Of a stretch of DNA of 64,000 nucleotides, positions 45,886 through 55,778 are shown one piece after another. Position 1 is the first letter of the stretch. Each line of letters begins with the position of its first letter. Under the pieces are notes generated by a model. It saw only the letters and a program-made list of their open reading frames with translations, was not told the origin of the DNA and made no database searches. Origin of the DNA: Clostridiaceae bacterium (GTDB taxonomy: Bacteria > Bacillota > Clostridia > Saccharofermentanales > DTU023); contig DUVN01000010.1 of the NCBI GenBank assembly GCA_012841015.1, positions 62,001 through 126,000 of the forward strand, read 5' to 3'. The position numbers and the translations under genes were made by a program.

Positions 45886-47457
45886 TTATTTGTTCTCTTT
45901 ACGCTTAATGTATTGACGCCAAGTACAAATGACCTTTTCTGGATCTAATTCGTAGTAATTTTTGATGCCGTGGCAAGGTGCATTGTGAGGTGCCGTTCTT
46001 ACGATTTCTGGTGTTTCGTAACATTCTTTTGAAATTTGCCGCAATACAGCGACAAACTCGTCAATGTCTTCCTTTGAATAACTTTCAGTCGGTTCAAGCG
46101 TGAAAGGTTCTGGCACAATATGCGGATGATGGCTTTGCCAGTAATGTTCTAAACTGTAATCCACCATTCTTCTCAATACTTCGTCAGTCCCAAGACCAGT
46201 GTCTTCTTTTAGTTTCTCCCAGCTATACCGGCACTGTTCGATGCGGCGTTTCCCTTTGGCGTAGTACATTGTGACACCTGGGATTTTCTCGACCTCTTTT
46301 ATCATGTACTGGTTATTGAGTACCGCGCACATGGCAGCCTCACGAATGCCATCAGAGCCCAAAGCGCGTATCCACATGTAAGCTCGCAAGACAACGGCAG
46401 CATTACCGAAAAAGCTTCTTACCTGACCGATCGATTTTTCTCCATGCCAATCAAGGCTGTACGAAGTACCGTCAAATACGACTCGCGGTACTGGCAAATA
46501 ATCGGCGAGGAAGTCAGCCGCACCAAGTGCGCCACATCCAGGTCCCATACCGCCATGAGGTGATGAAAACGTTTTATGAAGATTGTAGTGGATGAGATCG
46601 AAACCGGCTTCCTTGGCCCGTGTGATACCCATGATACCGTTGACATTTGCCTGATCGTAAACGGCTAATGCACCAACACTGTGCGCCGCATCGACATATT
46701 CCTTGATTCGCGGGTTAAAGATTCCCGTGTCTTCAGGATTTGTGAAGAAAATGGCGGCAGTCTTCGGTGATAGAGCAGCTTTAAAAGCCTCTAAAGTTGG
46801 GTATCCCAATTCCGGATCTTGCATTAGATCGATAACCTTGTAACCGGCTGTAGCTGGGCATCCTGCGTCACAAGGGTGTGAGAATATAGTCGTTATGATT
46901 TCATCCCGATCTTCACCTTTGTCACGGAAATATTGCCTAACAATGGAGGCGTTGGCATAGACGGCATGTGCACCACCCCCTGGCTGAAATGTAAAATGAT
47001 CCATACCAGAAATTGACTTCAAGTATCGTTCTACCTCGTGGTAGATAAAAAGGATTCCCTGCATCGTGGATACATCCTGTAGAGGATGGACATTCACGAT
47101 TTTAGGATGGGAGTTAGCGGTATGCTCTTGTATTTTTGGACTGTACTTCATGGTGCACGTTCCTTGGCCTATATCAATCGATACATCGTTGCCAAGTACT
47201 TCTTGTGATAAACGCATGTAATGTCTGTTTACCCGCATTTGCCCGACTTCCGGCAAATTTGGCGGACACTTTCTTTTCAATGATTCTGGTATATCTAACC
47301 CATCATCTTGGATCTCTTTTTGTATCTCCTTTGACAAAGGTGGCGGAATAACACCTCGTTCTCCAGGCGTACTCATCTCAAAGATAATCGGTTCATCCCA
47401 TCTCGCTTGGTGAAAGTTTCGTAACAGTGTATTCGGGTCTCGTCCCATATTCATCAA
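45886..47457 (-). CDS. gcvPB: Glycine dehydrogenase (decarboxylating) subunit 2-like
   Basis: A 523-residue PLP enzyme half. The PLP lysine is in HYNLHKTFSSPHGGMGPG. The N-terminal segment has STPGERGVIPP. With GcvPA it should form the P-protein that decarboxylates glycine and passes the aminomethyl group to lipoyl-GcvH. No gcvH, gcvT or lipoate gene is nearby. The start overlaps the gcvPA stop by 4 bp. Confidence 0.9.
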   Translation of the reverse strand: MMNMGRDPNTLLRNFHQARWDEPIIFEMSTPGERGVIPPPLSKEIQKEIQDDGLDIPESLKRKCPPNLPEVGQMRVNRHYMRLSQEVLGNDVSIDIGQGTCTMKYSPKIQEHTANSHPKIVNVHPLQDVSTMQGILFIYHEVERYLKSISGMDHFTFQPGGGAHAVYANASIVRQYFRDKGEDRDEIITTIFSHPCDAGCPATAGYKVIDLMQDPELGYPTLEAFKAALSPKTAAIFFTNPEDTGIFNPRIKEYVDAAHSVGALAVYDQANVNGIMGITRAKEAGFDLIHYNLHKTFSSPHGGMGPGCGALGAADFLADYLPVPRVVFDGTSYSLDWHGEKSIGQVRSFFGNAAVVLRAYMWIRALGSDGIREAAMCAVLNNQYMIKEVEKIPGVTMYYAKGKRRIEQCRYSWEKLKEDTGLGTDEVLRRMVDYSLEHYWQSHHPHIVPEPFTLEPTESYSKEDIDEFVAVLRQISKECYETPEIVRTAPHNAPCHGIKNYYELDPEKVICTWRQYIKRKENK

Positions 47458-48875
47458 CCTCTTTTCATAATGTCTTTAAGTGCAACAACCAGCTTGTCAA
47501 TTTCTTCTTTACCCGTGACCTCTGTAAAGCAATAAAGCGCACTCTGCCCAAGTTCGGGGAAATCGTGTGACAAATCCAATCCGCCAAAAATACCTTTGGC
47601 TAACAATAACTCGTTGATTTTTTCTACGGTAAGATTGGTGTCAGTAAAGTTAATAACAACTTCCTTAAAAAAAGGTGTATTAAATTGTAACTGGACGCCG
47701 GGTACAGTAGAAAGTTTTTTGGCGGCATAACGGCCGTGTCCGAGTATCGTTTGTCCGATTTCCTGAAATCCTTTAGGCCCCATAAGCGCCATGTAAACTG
47801 CCGCCGATATCATCCAAAGATTAGTTCCCGTTCCCGTATATTCTTTCCCCTTAGCACGCTGACTATAGTGAGTTCGATCAATGAGAAGGTTGCCGAATAC
47901 ATATTCGCCGGGTACTTCTGGTTCACAGAAACCGTAAATAAAATCCTTATATTCGTTGAGATATTTCGCATCTTCTGATGTAGAAATAAAGCCGGCTTGA
48001 CCATTCCCACAAGATAGATGAAGGCCTAAACTATGGAGATCACCACACACGATGGTAGCGCCATAATTGGTCGGTGCTTCGAGAATACCAAGTGAAATAG
48101 GATCTGTATAGACGATGTATTCAGCTCCGACTGACTTGGCAAGTTCACCAATTTCTTTCACACTAGGCTCAATTGTGCCAAGATAGCTGACTGATTCTAC
48201 GACAACAGCACTGATCGAGTCATCGAGTTTGCTCTTTAGGTCTGCCAAATCAAGAGTTCCTTTATCTGGCAGGTAATTAACATAAACAGGTTCGATGGCC
48301 AAATCTGCCTGAACACTATCAATATAATTCTCTACGATACGCTTGTTTTGCACGTTCATTGACCGCGGTAAGAGAACGCGCTGTTTACCGTTAATTCGAT
48401 TGGCCATACATATTGCTGTGGCAAGAGCTTGACCACCGTCATACTGTGGAACACTCATCACATCTGTATTCAGCAATTCTGCGAGCATGCTATTATACTC
48501 CACAAATGTCTGATACTTTCCGTGATCTGCCCAACTCTCGGCTCCATAACAAGTTAGAAATTCCCCTCGTGTCGTGATCTCGTCAACAACAGCAGGCACA
48601 TAATGATTTGCACAGCCAGCACCAAGAAAGTTTATGTAGTCTGTACACGTTACATTTTGTGCCAGTATCTTCTCAATATGTCGCTTCATGCTAAATTCAT
48701 CGAGAATTGCTGGGGGAATATCTAAGTCTTCTTTGTACTTAAGTTCGTCAGGTACTTCTTCATAAAGCTCCCATAGATCGGTGATACCGACTGCATCCAT
48801 CATTTCTTGTTGAATTTTGGGAGCTGAATTCGGAATATACGGATAGACGACTTTTTCAGTTTGATCCACACTCAC
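47454..48875 (-). CDS. gcvPA: Glycine dehydrogenase (decarboxylating) subunit 1-like
   Basis: A 473-residue partner of GcvPB: FLGAGCANHYVPAVVDEI, NTDVMSVPQYDGGQALATA and LHSLGLHLSCGNGQAGF are family features. The start is GTG 48875 behind TTAGGAGGTAAC; the earlier in-frame ATG at 48896 would place that site inside the gene. First gene of the operon, directly downstream of the MerR-type promoter. Confidence 0.9.
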   Translation of the reverse strand: MSVDQTEKVVYPYIPNSAPKIQQEMMDAVGITDLWELYEEVPDELKYKEDLDIPPAILDEFSMKRHIEKILAQNVTCTDYINFLGAGCANHYVPAVVDEITTRGEFLTCYGAESWADHGKYQTFVEYNSMLAELLNTDVMSVPQYDGGQALATAICMANRINGKQRVLLPRSMNVQNKRIVENYIDSVQADLAIEPVYVNYLPDKGTLDLADLKSKLDDSISAVVVESVSYLGTIEPSVKEIGELAKSVGAEYIVYTDPISLGILEAPTNYGATIVCGDLHSLGLHLSCGNGQAGFISTSEDAKYLNEYKDFIYGFCEPEVPGEYVFGNLLIDRTHYSQRAKGKEYTGTGTNLWMISAAVYMALMGPKGFQEIGQTILGHGRYAAKKLSTVPGVQLQFNTPFFKEVVINFTDTNLTVEKINELLLAKGIFGGLDLSHDFPELGQSALYCFTEVTGKEEIDKLVVALKDIMKRG

Positions 48876-48953
48876 TGCGTTACCTCCTAACCTCATCTGT
48901 GTTGTCTGCGTTTACTTGCACTTTAAACTTTTACCTAAAAAAGCTTCTTATCT

Positions 48954-48984
48954 AGCATACAGGCCGGACACGTGGTAGTGTCAA
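48954..48984 (-). promoter_or_regulatory. MerR-type promoter of the gcvP operon
   Basis: On the minus strand TTGACA (48979-48984) and TATGCT (48954-48959) are separated by 19 bp, which is 2 bp too many for normal promoters but typical of MerR-activated ones. GACAC/GTGTC form an inverted repeat within -35 and spacer. The regulator gene lies upstream on the same strand. Confidence 0.6.
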
Positions 48985-49085
48985 GATGGCGAAATTAGAT
49001 AGAAATACACGCACTAATATGTGCAGTATGTGCAAATACTTTTAGGTAAATTGAATGAAATTACAATTATTTAAAATAAAATGAC

Positions 49086-49132
49086 AAAAAAAGTCTCCCA
49101 CGTGACCGAGTTTATTTGAGCATTGGTGGGAG
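49086..49132 (-). terminator. Terminator after the MerR regulator gene
   Basis: On the minus strand CTCCCAC and GTGGGAG (49095-49132) form a hairpin with a long loop, followed by ACTTTTTTT. It separates the regulator transcript from the gcvP operon. Confidence 0.65.
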
Positions 49133-49143
49133 TGCCGATAGTA

Positions 49144-50016
49144 TTAGTCGTTTTCGATTGGAATAATGATTTGTGTAACGTAACAGTCTGGATCCGGCGT
49201 AATATCAGGGCCTAATAAATAAATCTCTATCGACCAGGGCTTGATCTTGACAGCACGTGAAGCCGCCCATTGTTCTAAGTGCAAATATTTCTCTCGAAGA
49301 TGTTTGTAGTGGCCAATGTGCATGCATTGGACACCTTGATAGCCACCGTACTGGCGTGATGGAACGTTGTCTGGAATAGGCGAGTGAATGGGGAAAAACG
49401 TTTCAAGATCCCCTTTCCTGCTTTCGAATTGACTCATGTAGCCGTCATGAAAAATGGCATGAAGACTTTCAGTTATGAGCAGATTAGCTTTGTGGCAAAT
49501 TCCTTTCAATTCAAAATATCTTTCTAGAAAGAGATTGTCGGCAAATATGTTAGAAACGTGACGAGTGAAGATGACAGATTGCAGAGGTACTTCGACAATG
49601 GAGATGGTGCTTTCCCAGCTGTTTTTCCTATATTGATGGCTACTGAGCAGTCCTTGGTAGAGCATGATTTGCAATATATAGGACATGCATTGTTTGTAAG
49701 TAAGCATGGCTTCCTGCATTTGATGATTGATGGCATCCGCTTGTTGCTGCAAAATATTAAGGCACGTCTCTAAGGAGTTCGACTCAAATAAACGAACGAT
49801 TTCGGCAAAGGGAACTCCTAAATCCCGCATCGATTTTATCAAGACCAATCGATCTAATTGATCGTGACTGTAATAACGATAACGGTTGTTTGCATCGCGT
49901 AATTTAGGTTTAAGCAATCCTTTCTCATCAAGATAGCGCAACTGTTTGATGGTCATGCCACTCAACTTAGCAAATCGACCGATGCTCATTTTATTTTTCT
50001 TCTTGTTATTTTTCAT
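49144..50016 (-). CDS. MerR-family regulator with GyrI-like effector domain
   Basis: A 290-residue regulator. The N-terminal MerR HTH is clear (SIGRFAKLSGMTIKQLRYLDEKGLL, YRYYSHDQLDRL) and is followed by a coiled linker. The C-terminal 150 residues resemble the GyrI/BmrR-type ligand-binding domain (GGYQGVQCMHIGHYKHL, IEIYLLGPD). It probably senses a small molecule and activates the operon at 48954. No clear ribosome site; ATG 50016 and 49989 are possible starts. Confidence 0.85.
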   Translation of the reverse strand: MKNNKKKNKMSIGRFAKLSGMTIKQLRYLDEKGLLKPKLRDANNRYRYYSHDQLDRLVLIKSMRDLGVPFAEIVRLFESNSLETCLNILQQQADAINHQMQEAMLTYKQCMSYILQIMLYQGLLSSHQYRKNSWESTISIVEVPLQSVIFTRHVSNIFADNLFLERYFELKGICHKANLLITESLHAIFHDGYMSQFESRKGDLETFFPIHSPIPDNVPSRQYGGYQGVQCMHIGHYKHLREKYLHLEQWAASRAVKIKPWSIEIYLLGPDITPDPDCYVTQIIIPIEND

Positions 50017-50153
50017 GACGCCGTCTGCATTTCAGTCCATTGTTTTGTGATTTTTCTATATTAATTTAATCATACTTCTTTTCTTTTTTCAGTCAAGCAT
50101 TCTCACAAGCAAGCCAAATTCCAGTGATTGGCATTCTGGTAAGATAAATGGTG

Positions 50154-50182
50154 TTGACGAACGGGCATTTAACGAATAGAAT
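50154..50182 (+). promoter_or_regulatory. Promoter of the acyl-CoA synthetase gene
   Basis: TTGACG (50154-50159) and TAGAAT (50177-50182) are spaced by 17 bp, 38 bp before the ATG at 50221. Confidence 0.6.
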
Positions 50183-50220
50183 ACTGATTAGTTAAATTTT
50201 TTTAATGAATGAGGATTTAT

Positions 50221-52002
50221 ATGAGCCACGGAATTTTCAAGTACCCTCTGTATGATGTTCGCGAGATCAAAGATCTGCGTGACATGATACAGCAAAGTGA
50301 GAAGTTGTATGGAGAACGCAACGCATATCTCCTTAAAGATCCGATTGCGACACGTCAGGTCGCTCCTCGGAGTGAAGAAGCGAAGAATCTAAAGATCGAC
50401 CGAAAGCGACCCTACGTAGGCGTCACCTTTCGCCAATTTATAGCCGATGTTCGCGCGTTTGGGACTGGCCTGAAGAATAGCGTGATCAAGGAAAACAGCC
50501 GTGTGGCGATTCTTGGCGAGACACGTTATGAATGGTATGTCTCCTATCTTGCCATCGTCAATGGCCTTGCGGTTGTGGTTCCTCTTGACAAAGAGCAGCC
50601 TGCTAACGAGATTGCTAATCTTATCCAGAGTGCTGAGGTCGATGTTTTGCTCTATTCAAACCACAAGAAAAAAGTAGTTGACGAAATTCGCGACCAGATC
50701 TCGGATGTTGAATACTATCTCAATTTTGATCTTCCAAGTGAAGATGAATCTGACCTATATTTTTGGGATGTTTTGCAGGAAGGGGAGAAACAACGAGAAG
50801 AGGGCGACCTTTCATACGATACACTACCTATCGATGCAGAAGCGATGCAGATCCTTCTCTTTACGTCGGGAACGACAGCGCGACCAAAGGCTGTCATGCT
50901 GAGCCACAAGAATGTCTGCAAAAATCTTATGGCAATGTGCTCAATGGTCTACATCGATGAGTACGATGTTTTCCTCTCGGTTTTACCGCTCCATCACACA
51001 TATGAATGCACGTGTGGCTATCTCTGTCAGCTATACAGGGGCAGTTGCGTCGCGGTGAGTGAGGGGCTTCGCTACATTCTGCAAAACGTACAAGAGGCAA
51101 AGCCGAGTATCATCCTGCTTGTGCCGCTCATGCTGGAAGCCTTTCACCGCGGTATCATGAGAAAAGTAAAAGCCGATCCGAAGATGCTGAAAAAATTTAA
51201 TTTTGGGCTTAAACTGACGAAAGCTCTCCGCAAAGTAGGCATTGATTTGAGGAAAAGAGTCTTCAGTGCCGTCCATGAAAATTTTGGCGGCAATTTGCGC
51301 CTATTGATTGCGGGAGGAGCGTCCATCGATGGAAAACTTCTTGAGAACATGCAGGATCTAGGCATTCACTGTATACAGGGCTACGGTTTGACAGAATGTG
51401 CTCCTATTCTTGCACTGAATCGCGGAAAACATTACAACAACAATGCTGCCGGCTTGCCTTTGCCTGATGTCGAAGTCAGGATTCACGAGCCTGATGAAAA
51501 TGGTATCGGTGAGATTATTGGTCGAGGCGACAACGTGATGATTGGCTACTACAATAACGAAGAAGCGACGCGCGAAGCGATCGATGAAGACGGCTTCTAT
51601 CACACAGGTGATCTCGGTTACCTCGATGATCAGTCGTTTGTGATCATCACGGGGCGAAAGAAGTACAAAATCGTTACGAAGAACGGCAAGAATGTTTTCC
51701 CCGAAGAGATCGAATTTTTACTCCAACAGCAACCGCTTATCGCTGAAGTCGTTGTATCTGGTGTGGAGGGTAGAGATGGCGATGTTATCGTTCAAGCGGA
51801 AATATTCCCTGATCGCGAGGCGGTCGATGAAGACCCTGAACTTAAAGGCCTATCTCTGACCGATGATCGCGTCAAGGCGAAGGTGGAAGCGCAGGTGCGA
51901 GAAGCCAACAGTAAGCTCGTACCTTATAAAGCCGTTCGTTCTGTTGTTTTACGCGATGAAGAGTTTGAAAAGACGACAGCAAAAAAGATTAAGAGGCATT
52001 AA
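50221..52002 (+). CDS. Long-chain acyl-CoA synthetase (AMP-binding)
   Basis: A 593-residue ligase. Core motifs are LLFTSGTTARPKAVMLSH, GYGLTECAPI, YHTGDLGYLDD and the C-terminal KKIKRH. It activates fatty acids with ATP and CoA. I start at ATG 50221 behind GAGG; an in-frame ATG at 50209 overlaps that site. It resembles the ligase of the NRPS cluster over its whole length. Single-gene transcription unit by its own promoter and terminator. Confidence 0.9.
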   Translation: MSHGIFKYPLYDVREIKDLRDMIQQSEKLYGERNAYLLKDPIATRQVAPRSEEAKNLKIDRKRPYVGVTFRQFIADVRAFGTGLKNSVIKENSRVAILGETRYEWYVSYLAIVNGLAVVVPLDKEQPANEIANLIQSAEVDVLLYSNHKKKVVDEIRDQISDVEYYLNFDLPSEDESDLYFWDVLQEGEKQREEGDLSYDTLPIDAEAMQILLFTSGTTARPKAVMLSHKNVCKNLMAMCSMVYIDEYDVFLSVLPLHHTYECTCGYLCQLYRGSCVAVSEGLRYILQNVQEAKPSIILLVPLMLEAFHRGIMRKVKADPKMLKKFNFGLKLTKALRKVGIDLRKRVFSAVHENFGGNLRLLIAGGASIDGKLLENMQDLGIHCIQGYGLTECAPILALNRGKHYNNNAAGLPLPDVEVRIHEPDENGIGEIIGRGDNVMIGYYNNEEATREAIDEDGFYHTGDLGYLDDQSFVIITGRKKYKIVTKNGKNVFPEEIEFLLQQQPLIAEVVVSGVEGRDGDVIVQAEIFPDREAVDEDPELKGLSLTDDRVKAKVEAQVREANSKLVPYKAVRSVVLRDEEFEKTTAKKIKRH

Positions 52003-52081
52003 TTCTAGCAGTGATGACACTACCGTAGCTTCAAAAAGAATGGTGTGACGATCATTCTGTCGGTCTGTGGTATAAATTCTT

Positions 52082-52121
52082 AAAGGGGCTGCCTTCATAT
52101 AGTTATGCAGCCCCTTTCACA
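52082..52121. terminator. Bidirectional terminator between convergent genes
   Basis: AAAGGGGCTGC (52082-52092) and GCAGCCCCTTT (52107-52117) form a perfect 11-bp stem with a 14-base loop and AT-rich flanks on both sides. It serves the acyl-CoA synthetase gene (+) and glnS (-). Confidence 0.8.
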
Positions 52122-52142
52122 ATTCTTGAAAAATCGCCGTGA

Positions 52143-53888
52143 TTACTTGTCAGGATTATAGGAATCTCTCAGGGCGACCGATCGGTTGAAAACAAGTTTT
52201 TCATCGGTTGTGTCATGGCAGTCATGAATAAAATAACCTGTTCTCATGAATTGGTAGCCGATGTGTGAGCGGTCTTCCTTGAGCCAAGGCTCGACATAGG
52301 CGTTCTCAATGACAGTGAGTGAATCAGGATTAAGAAGCTCGTGGTAGTCAAGTTCGCTCGCGTCAGGATTCTCAACAGTAAAGAGGTTGTCGTACAGGCG
52401 CACCTCAGCTTTTACAGCCGTCATCTCATCGAGCCAATGGATCGTGCCTCTTATGCGTTCCCCTTCGCGGGCGGAACCGCCGCTCGTCTCAGGATCGTAT
52501 TCAGCGAGTACTTCAATAATCTCGCCGGATTCGTCCGTGTTGTACCCCGTACATTCGACGATGTAGCTCCCTCTCAGACGAACCTTGTTGCCCGGGAAGA
52601 ATCGATAGTATTTTTTTGGCGGATCAATCATGAAATCATCGCGCTCGATCAAGAGATGGCGCGAGAAGGTCACTTCGTGTTTGCCGGCTTCAGGATTGTT
52701 CGGCATGCTATCGACGAGGAATATTTCCGACTTACCTTCAGGATAATTCGTGATCGTCAGTTTAATGGGGTCGAGGACAGCCATTGCCCGAGGGGCACGG
52801 TTATTCAAATCTTCTCTCAGACAGTGTTCGAGGAATTTAATGTCCACCATACTGTCCACTTTTGAGACACCATTCCGTTCGCAGAAGTCGCGAATGGCTC
52901 GAGGCGTATAACCGCGGCGGCGTAGGCCTGATAAGGTCGGCAATCGCGGATCATCCCAACCGTCGACGAGTCCTTCTTCAACGAGCTGACGCAGTTTCCG
53001 CTTACTCATGACGGTGTAGTTGATGTTGAGCCGTGCAAATTCGATCTGTCTCGGTTTGCTGGGGACAGAGCAGTTCCCGATCACCCAGTCGTAAAGCGGG
53101 CGGTGATCCTCAAATTCGAGTGAGCAAAGCGAATGCGTGATGCATTCGATAGCGTCCCCGATCGGGTGCGCAAAATCGTACATCGGGTAAATGCACCAGT
53201 CGTCGCCTGTCCGGTCGTGTGTCGCGTGTTGGATACGATAGAGGACAGGGTCGCGTAAATTGATGTTGCCTGAGGTCATGTCGATTTTGGCGCGCAGAGT
53301 ATACGTGCCGTCGGGGAATTCGCCTGCTCGCATTCGCCTAAACAAGTCCAAACTCTCTTCTTTGGGACGATAGCGCCAAGGACTTTCCGTTCCAGGTGTT
53401 GTCAGCGTGCCGCGCGCGATCCGCATCTCTTCGGGCGTCTGCTCACAGACGAAAGCGAGATCTTTCTCAATGAGTTCCTCTGCTTGCTGGTACACCTCTT
53501 CGAAATAGTCAGATGCGTAGTAAAAGCGGTCGCCCCAGTCGTAACCGAGCCAGTGGACATCCTCTTTGATGGCTTCGACATACTCGACATCTTCCTTCTC
53601 GGGGTTTGTATCATCCATGCGCACGTTGCAAAGGCCGTTGAAGATCTCCGCCGTGCCGAAGTCAATGACGATGGCCTTGGCGTGTCCGATATGGAGATAG
53701 CCGTTCGGCTCGGGAGGGAATCGTGTGTGGACCGTCAGACCCTCCATGCGTCCGCCTGGGCCCACGTCCTTAGTGATCTCATCGAGAATGAAATGTGAGA
53801 TTTCGTTTCCAGTCTCTGTTTCTTCTCTCGGCGTGACGCCAGTCACGATACCGGGAAGACGTTTCACGTCAGAAATATTATTATGCAT
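52143..53888 (-). CDS. glnS: Glutaminyl-tRNA synthetase
   Basis: A 581-residue class I synthetase. PNGYLHIGHAKAI carries the HIGH motif, VMSKRKLRQLV is the KMSKS-type motif, and the catalytic core ends with the beta-barrel anticodon-binding domains. AGAGGA precedes the ATG. Charges tRNA-Gln directly. It sits next to gltX on the same strand. Confidence 0.95.
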   Translation of the reverse strand: MHNNISDVKRLPGIVTGVTPREETETGNEISHFILDEITKDVGPGGRMEGLTVHTRFPPEPNGYLHIGHAKAIVIDFGTAEIFNGLCNVRMDDTNPEKEDVEYVEAIKEDVHWLGYDWGDRFYYASDYFEEVYQQAEELIEKDLAFVCEQTPEEMRIARGTLTTPGTESPWRYRPKEESLDLFRRMRAGEFPDGTYTLRAKIDMTSGNINLRDPVLYRIQHATHDRTGDDWCIYPMYDFAHPIGDAIECITHSLCSLEFEDHRPLYDWVIGNCSVPSKPRQIEFARLNINYTVMSKRKLRQLVEEGLVDGWDDPRLPTLSGLRRRGYTPRAIRDFCERNGVSKVDSMVDIKFLEHCLREDLNNRAPRAMAVLDPIKLTITNYPEGKSEIFLVDSMPNNPEAGKHEVTFSRHLLIERDDFMIDPPKKYYRFFPGNKVRLRGSYIVECTGYNTDESGEIIEVLAEYDPETSGGSAREGERIRGTIHWLDEMTAVKAEVRLYDNLFTVENPDASELDYHELLNPDSLTVIENAYVEPWLKEDRSHIGYQFMRTGYFIHDCHDTTDEKLVFNRSVALRDSYNPDK

Positions 53889-53989
53889 CTTAAAATCCTC
53901 TCATAGCAGATGTGTTGTTCATGTGAATTGTATGTGATGTGATCGAAGATCGTCGCATGAGGTGATCGTTTGCTTGTCCGTGTCGTTTT

Positions 53990-55441
53990 TTACCCGTCCA
54001 GAAATTTGATCGCCGCACTGAGCCTTTCAAGAGCCTCTTCACGTCCGAGTATCATGGCCGTCTCCGTCGCGCCGCCGGGAGTCACCCGTTGTGCTGCGAG
54101 GGCGACACGTAGCGCCCCCATGACCTGACCTTTCTTCCGTCCAGTCTCTTCACACACCTGCCCGAGCAAGGCGGAAAGAGAGGCTTCATCCCAGACCGTG
54201 ACGGCTTCAAGTTTGGGATACAGTTCATTCAAGATATTAGATGCGACATCGGCGTCGAGTTTGGCACGTTTGTTGTAAAAGAGTTCGCGCGTGTAAGGGA
54301 GCCGCTCTGTCAGAAAGTGAATCATCTCAGGGATATCGCTGAGCTTCGTGACGCGCTCCCGTAGAACGCGGGCGAGCATATCGACACTGTATGGTTGCTC
54401 ATTGAATAAAGGATCTGCAATATCCTTGACCATGGTGCGCCAGCGATCAGATGGCAACCTGCGGATATACTGTTCGTTCATCCAGTTGAGCTTGTCGTAA
54501 GCGAAAACAGCCGGAGCTTTGTTGATTCCCTTAGCTGAAAAAATCGTCTCTAGTTCTGCGAGGGAGAAAATTTCCCGCGTCTCTTCGCTAGGAGCCCACC
54601 CGAGGAAAGCAATCATGTTGATGATCGCCTCGGGGAGATAACCATCTGCTACGAGTTCTTCAAAACCCGTTGAGCCATGACGTTTTGAGAGCTTTTTCCC
54701 GTCTTCACCGATGATCAGCGGCAAATGGACAAACTTAGGGATATCCCATCCAAATGCGTCATAAAGGATACAGTATTTCGGTGTCGATGAAAGATACTCC
54801 GAACCTCTGACGACGTGAGTAATCTCCATCAAATGATCATCGACGACGTTGGCAAAATTATAGGTCGGATAGCCGTCCGACTTGATAAGGATCTGATCCT
54901 CGAGTTCTTGATTCATGACGGTGATGGTGCCATAGACGACGTCAGTAAATGTTGTCTCACCTTCAAGCGGCATTTTTTGACGTACGACGTACGGTTCTCC
55001 AGAAGCGATGCGTTGAGCAACAAAGGCAGGGTCGAGATCACGGCAGTGGCGATCATAACCGATATATTCAGTCTCCTCGTTTTCTCGTATAACAGCTAGA
55101 CGTTCCTCTGAACAAAAACAAGGGTACGCATGGCCGGACGCCACTAGTTTGTCGGCGTATTCAGTGTACAGGTGGAGGCGTTCACTTTGAACGTAAGGAC
55201 CATTTGGCCCGCCAATATCGGGCCCTTCGTCGTGACGGAGTCCACACATATCGAGCGTGCGATAGATGGCCTCAACGGCTCCTTCAACATATCGCTCACG
55301 ATCGGTATCTTCGATGCGCAGGAGAAATTTCCCTCCCTCAGAACGCGCGATTAAGTACTCGTACAGGGCAGAGCGCAAGTTGCCGATGTGCATGAAGCCT
55401 GTCGGGCTAGGTGCAAAACGAGTTTTAGTGACTGTTGACAT
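53990..55441 (-). CDS. gltX: Glutamyl-tRNA synthetase
   Basis: A 483-residue enzyme. RFAPSPTGFMHIGNLRSALY carries the HIGH-type motif and KKLSKRHGSTGFEELV the KMSKS-type motif. I start at ATG 55441 (MSTVTKTRFAPSP); the reading frame extends upstream and AAGGAGG stands 24 bp before this ATG, so a TTG at 55453 is an alternative. Its class (discriminating or not) cannot be told by eye. Confidence 0.94.
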   Translation of the reverse strand: MSTVTKTRFAPSPTGFMHIGNLRSALYEYLIARSEGGKFLLRIEDTDRERYVEGAVEAIYRTLDMCGLRHDEGPDIGGPNGPYVQSERLHLYTEYADKLVASGHAYPCFCSEERLAVIRENEETEYIGYDRHCRDLDPAFVAQRIASGEPYVVRQKMPLEGETTFTDVVYGTITVMNQELEDQILIKSDGYPTYNFANVVDDHLMEITHVVRGSEYLSSTPKYCILYDAFGWDIPKFVHLPLIIGEDGKKLSKRHGSTGFEELVADGYLPEAIINMIAFLGWAPSEETREIFSLAELETIFSAKGINKAPAVFAYDKLNWMNEQYIRRLPSDRWRTMVKDIADPLFNEQPYSVDMLARVLRERVTKLSDIPEMIHFLTERLPYTRELFYNKRAKLDADVASNILNELYPKLEAVTVWDEASLSALLGQVCEETGRKKGQVMGALRVALAAQRVTPGGATETAMILGREEALERLSAAIKFLDG

Positions 55442-55735
55442 ACTGTTACCCAAAAAGCAGGATTGCCTCCTTATGTGTCGCATGCGACGAATGAGCGCCT
55501 TGTGACTCACATCATGGTGCTTACTGTTGCGCCCAATTGCAATCTTTTCAATAATATCACAGTTACGCAGAACTGCTACGGTGTGATTGGCTATAATTGT
55601 ATATCTTTTTACAAGCTGAATGACAAGGTAATTTGAACGGTGAAAGATGAGGCTCGTACAGTATAATCGGGCATTTGGCTAATCTCTTATGCAGCGGGAC
55701 GTGGTGGTGCGTATCGCTGTTGTGTGATGATATGC

Positions 55736-55741
55736 TAAAAT
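55736..55741 (+). promoter_or_regulatory. Extended -10 promoter for the cdaA-ybbR gene
   Basis: TGCTAAAAT (55733-55741) matches an extended -10 element. It lies 38 bp before the preferred TTG start. No clear -35. Confidence 0.4.
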
Positions 55742-55778
55742 AAAAAAAATGTGTCATATCACGGAGGAGATCCAGCTT

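Noticed and set aside
52143-55441. glnS next to gltX as evidence of recent transfer
   Set aside because: Both are full length with composition like the neighbours; adjacency alone is not evidence.
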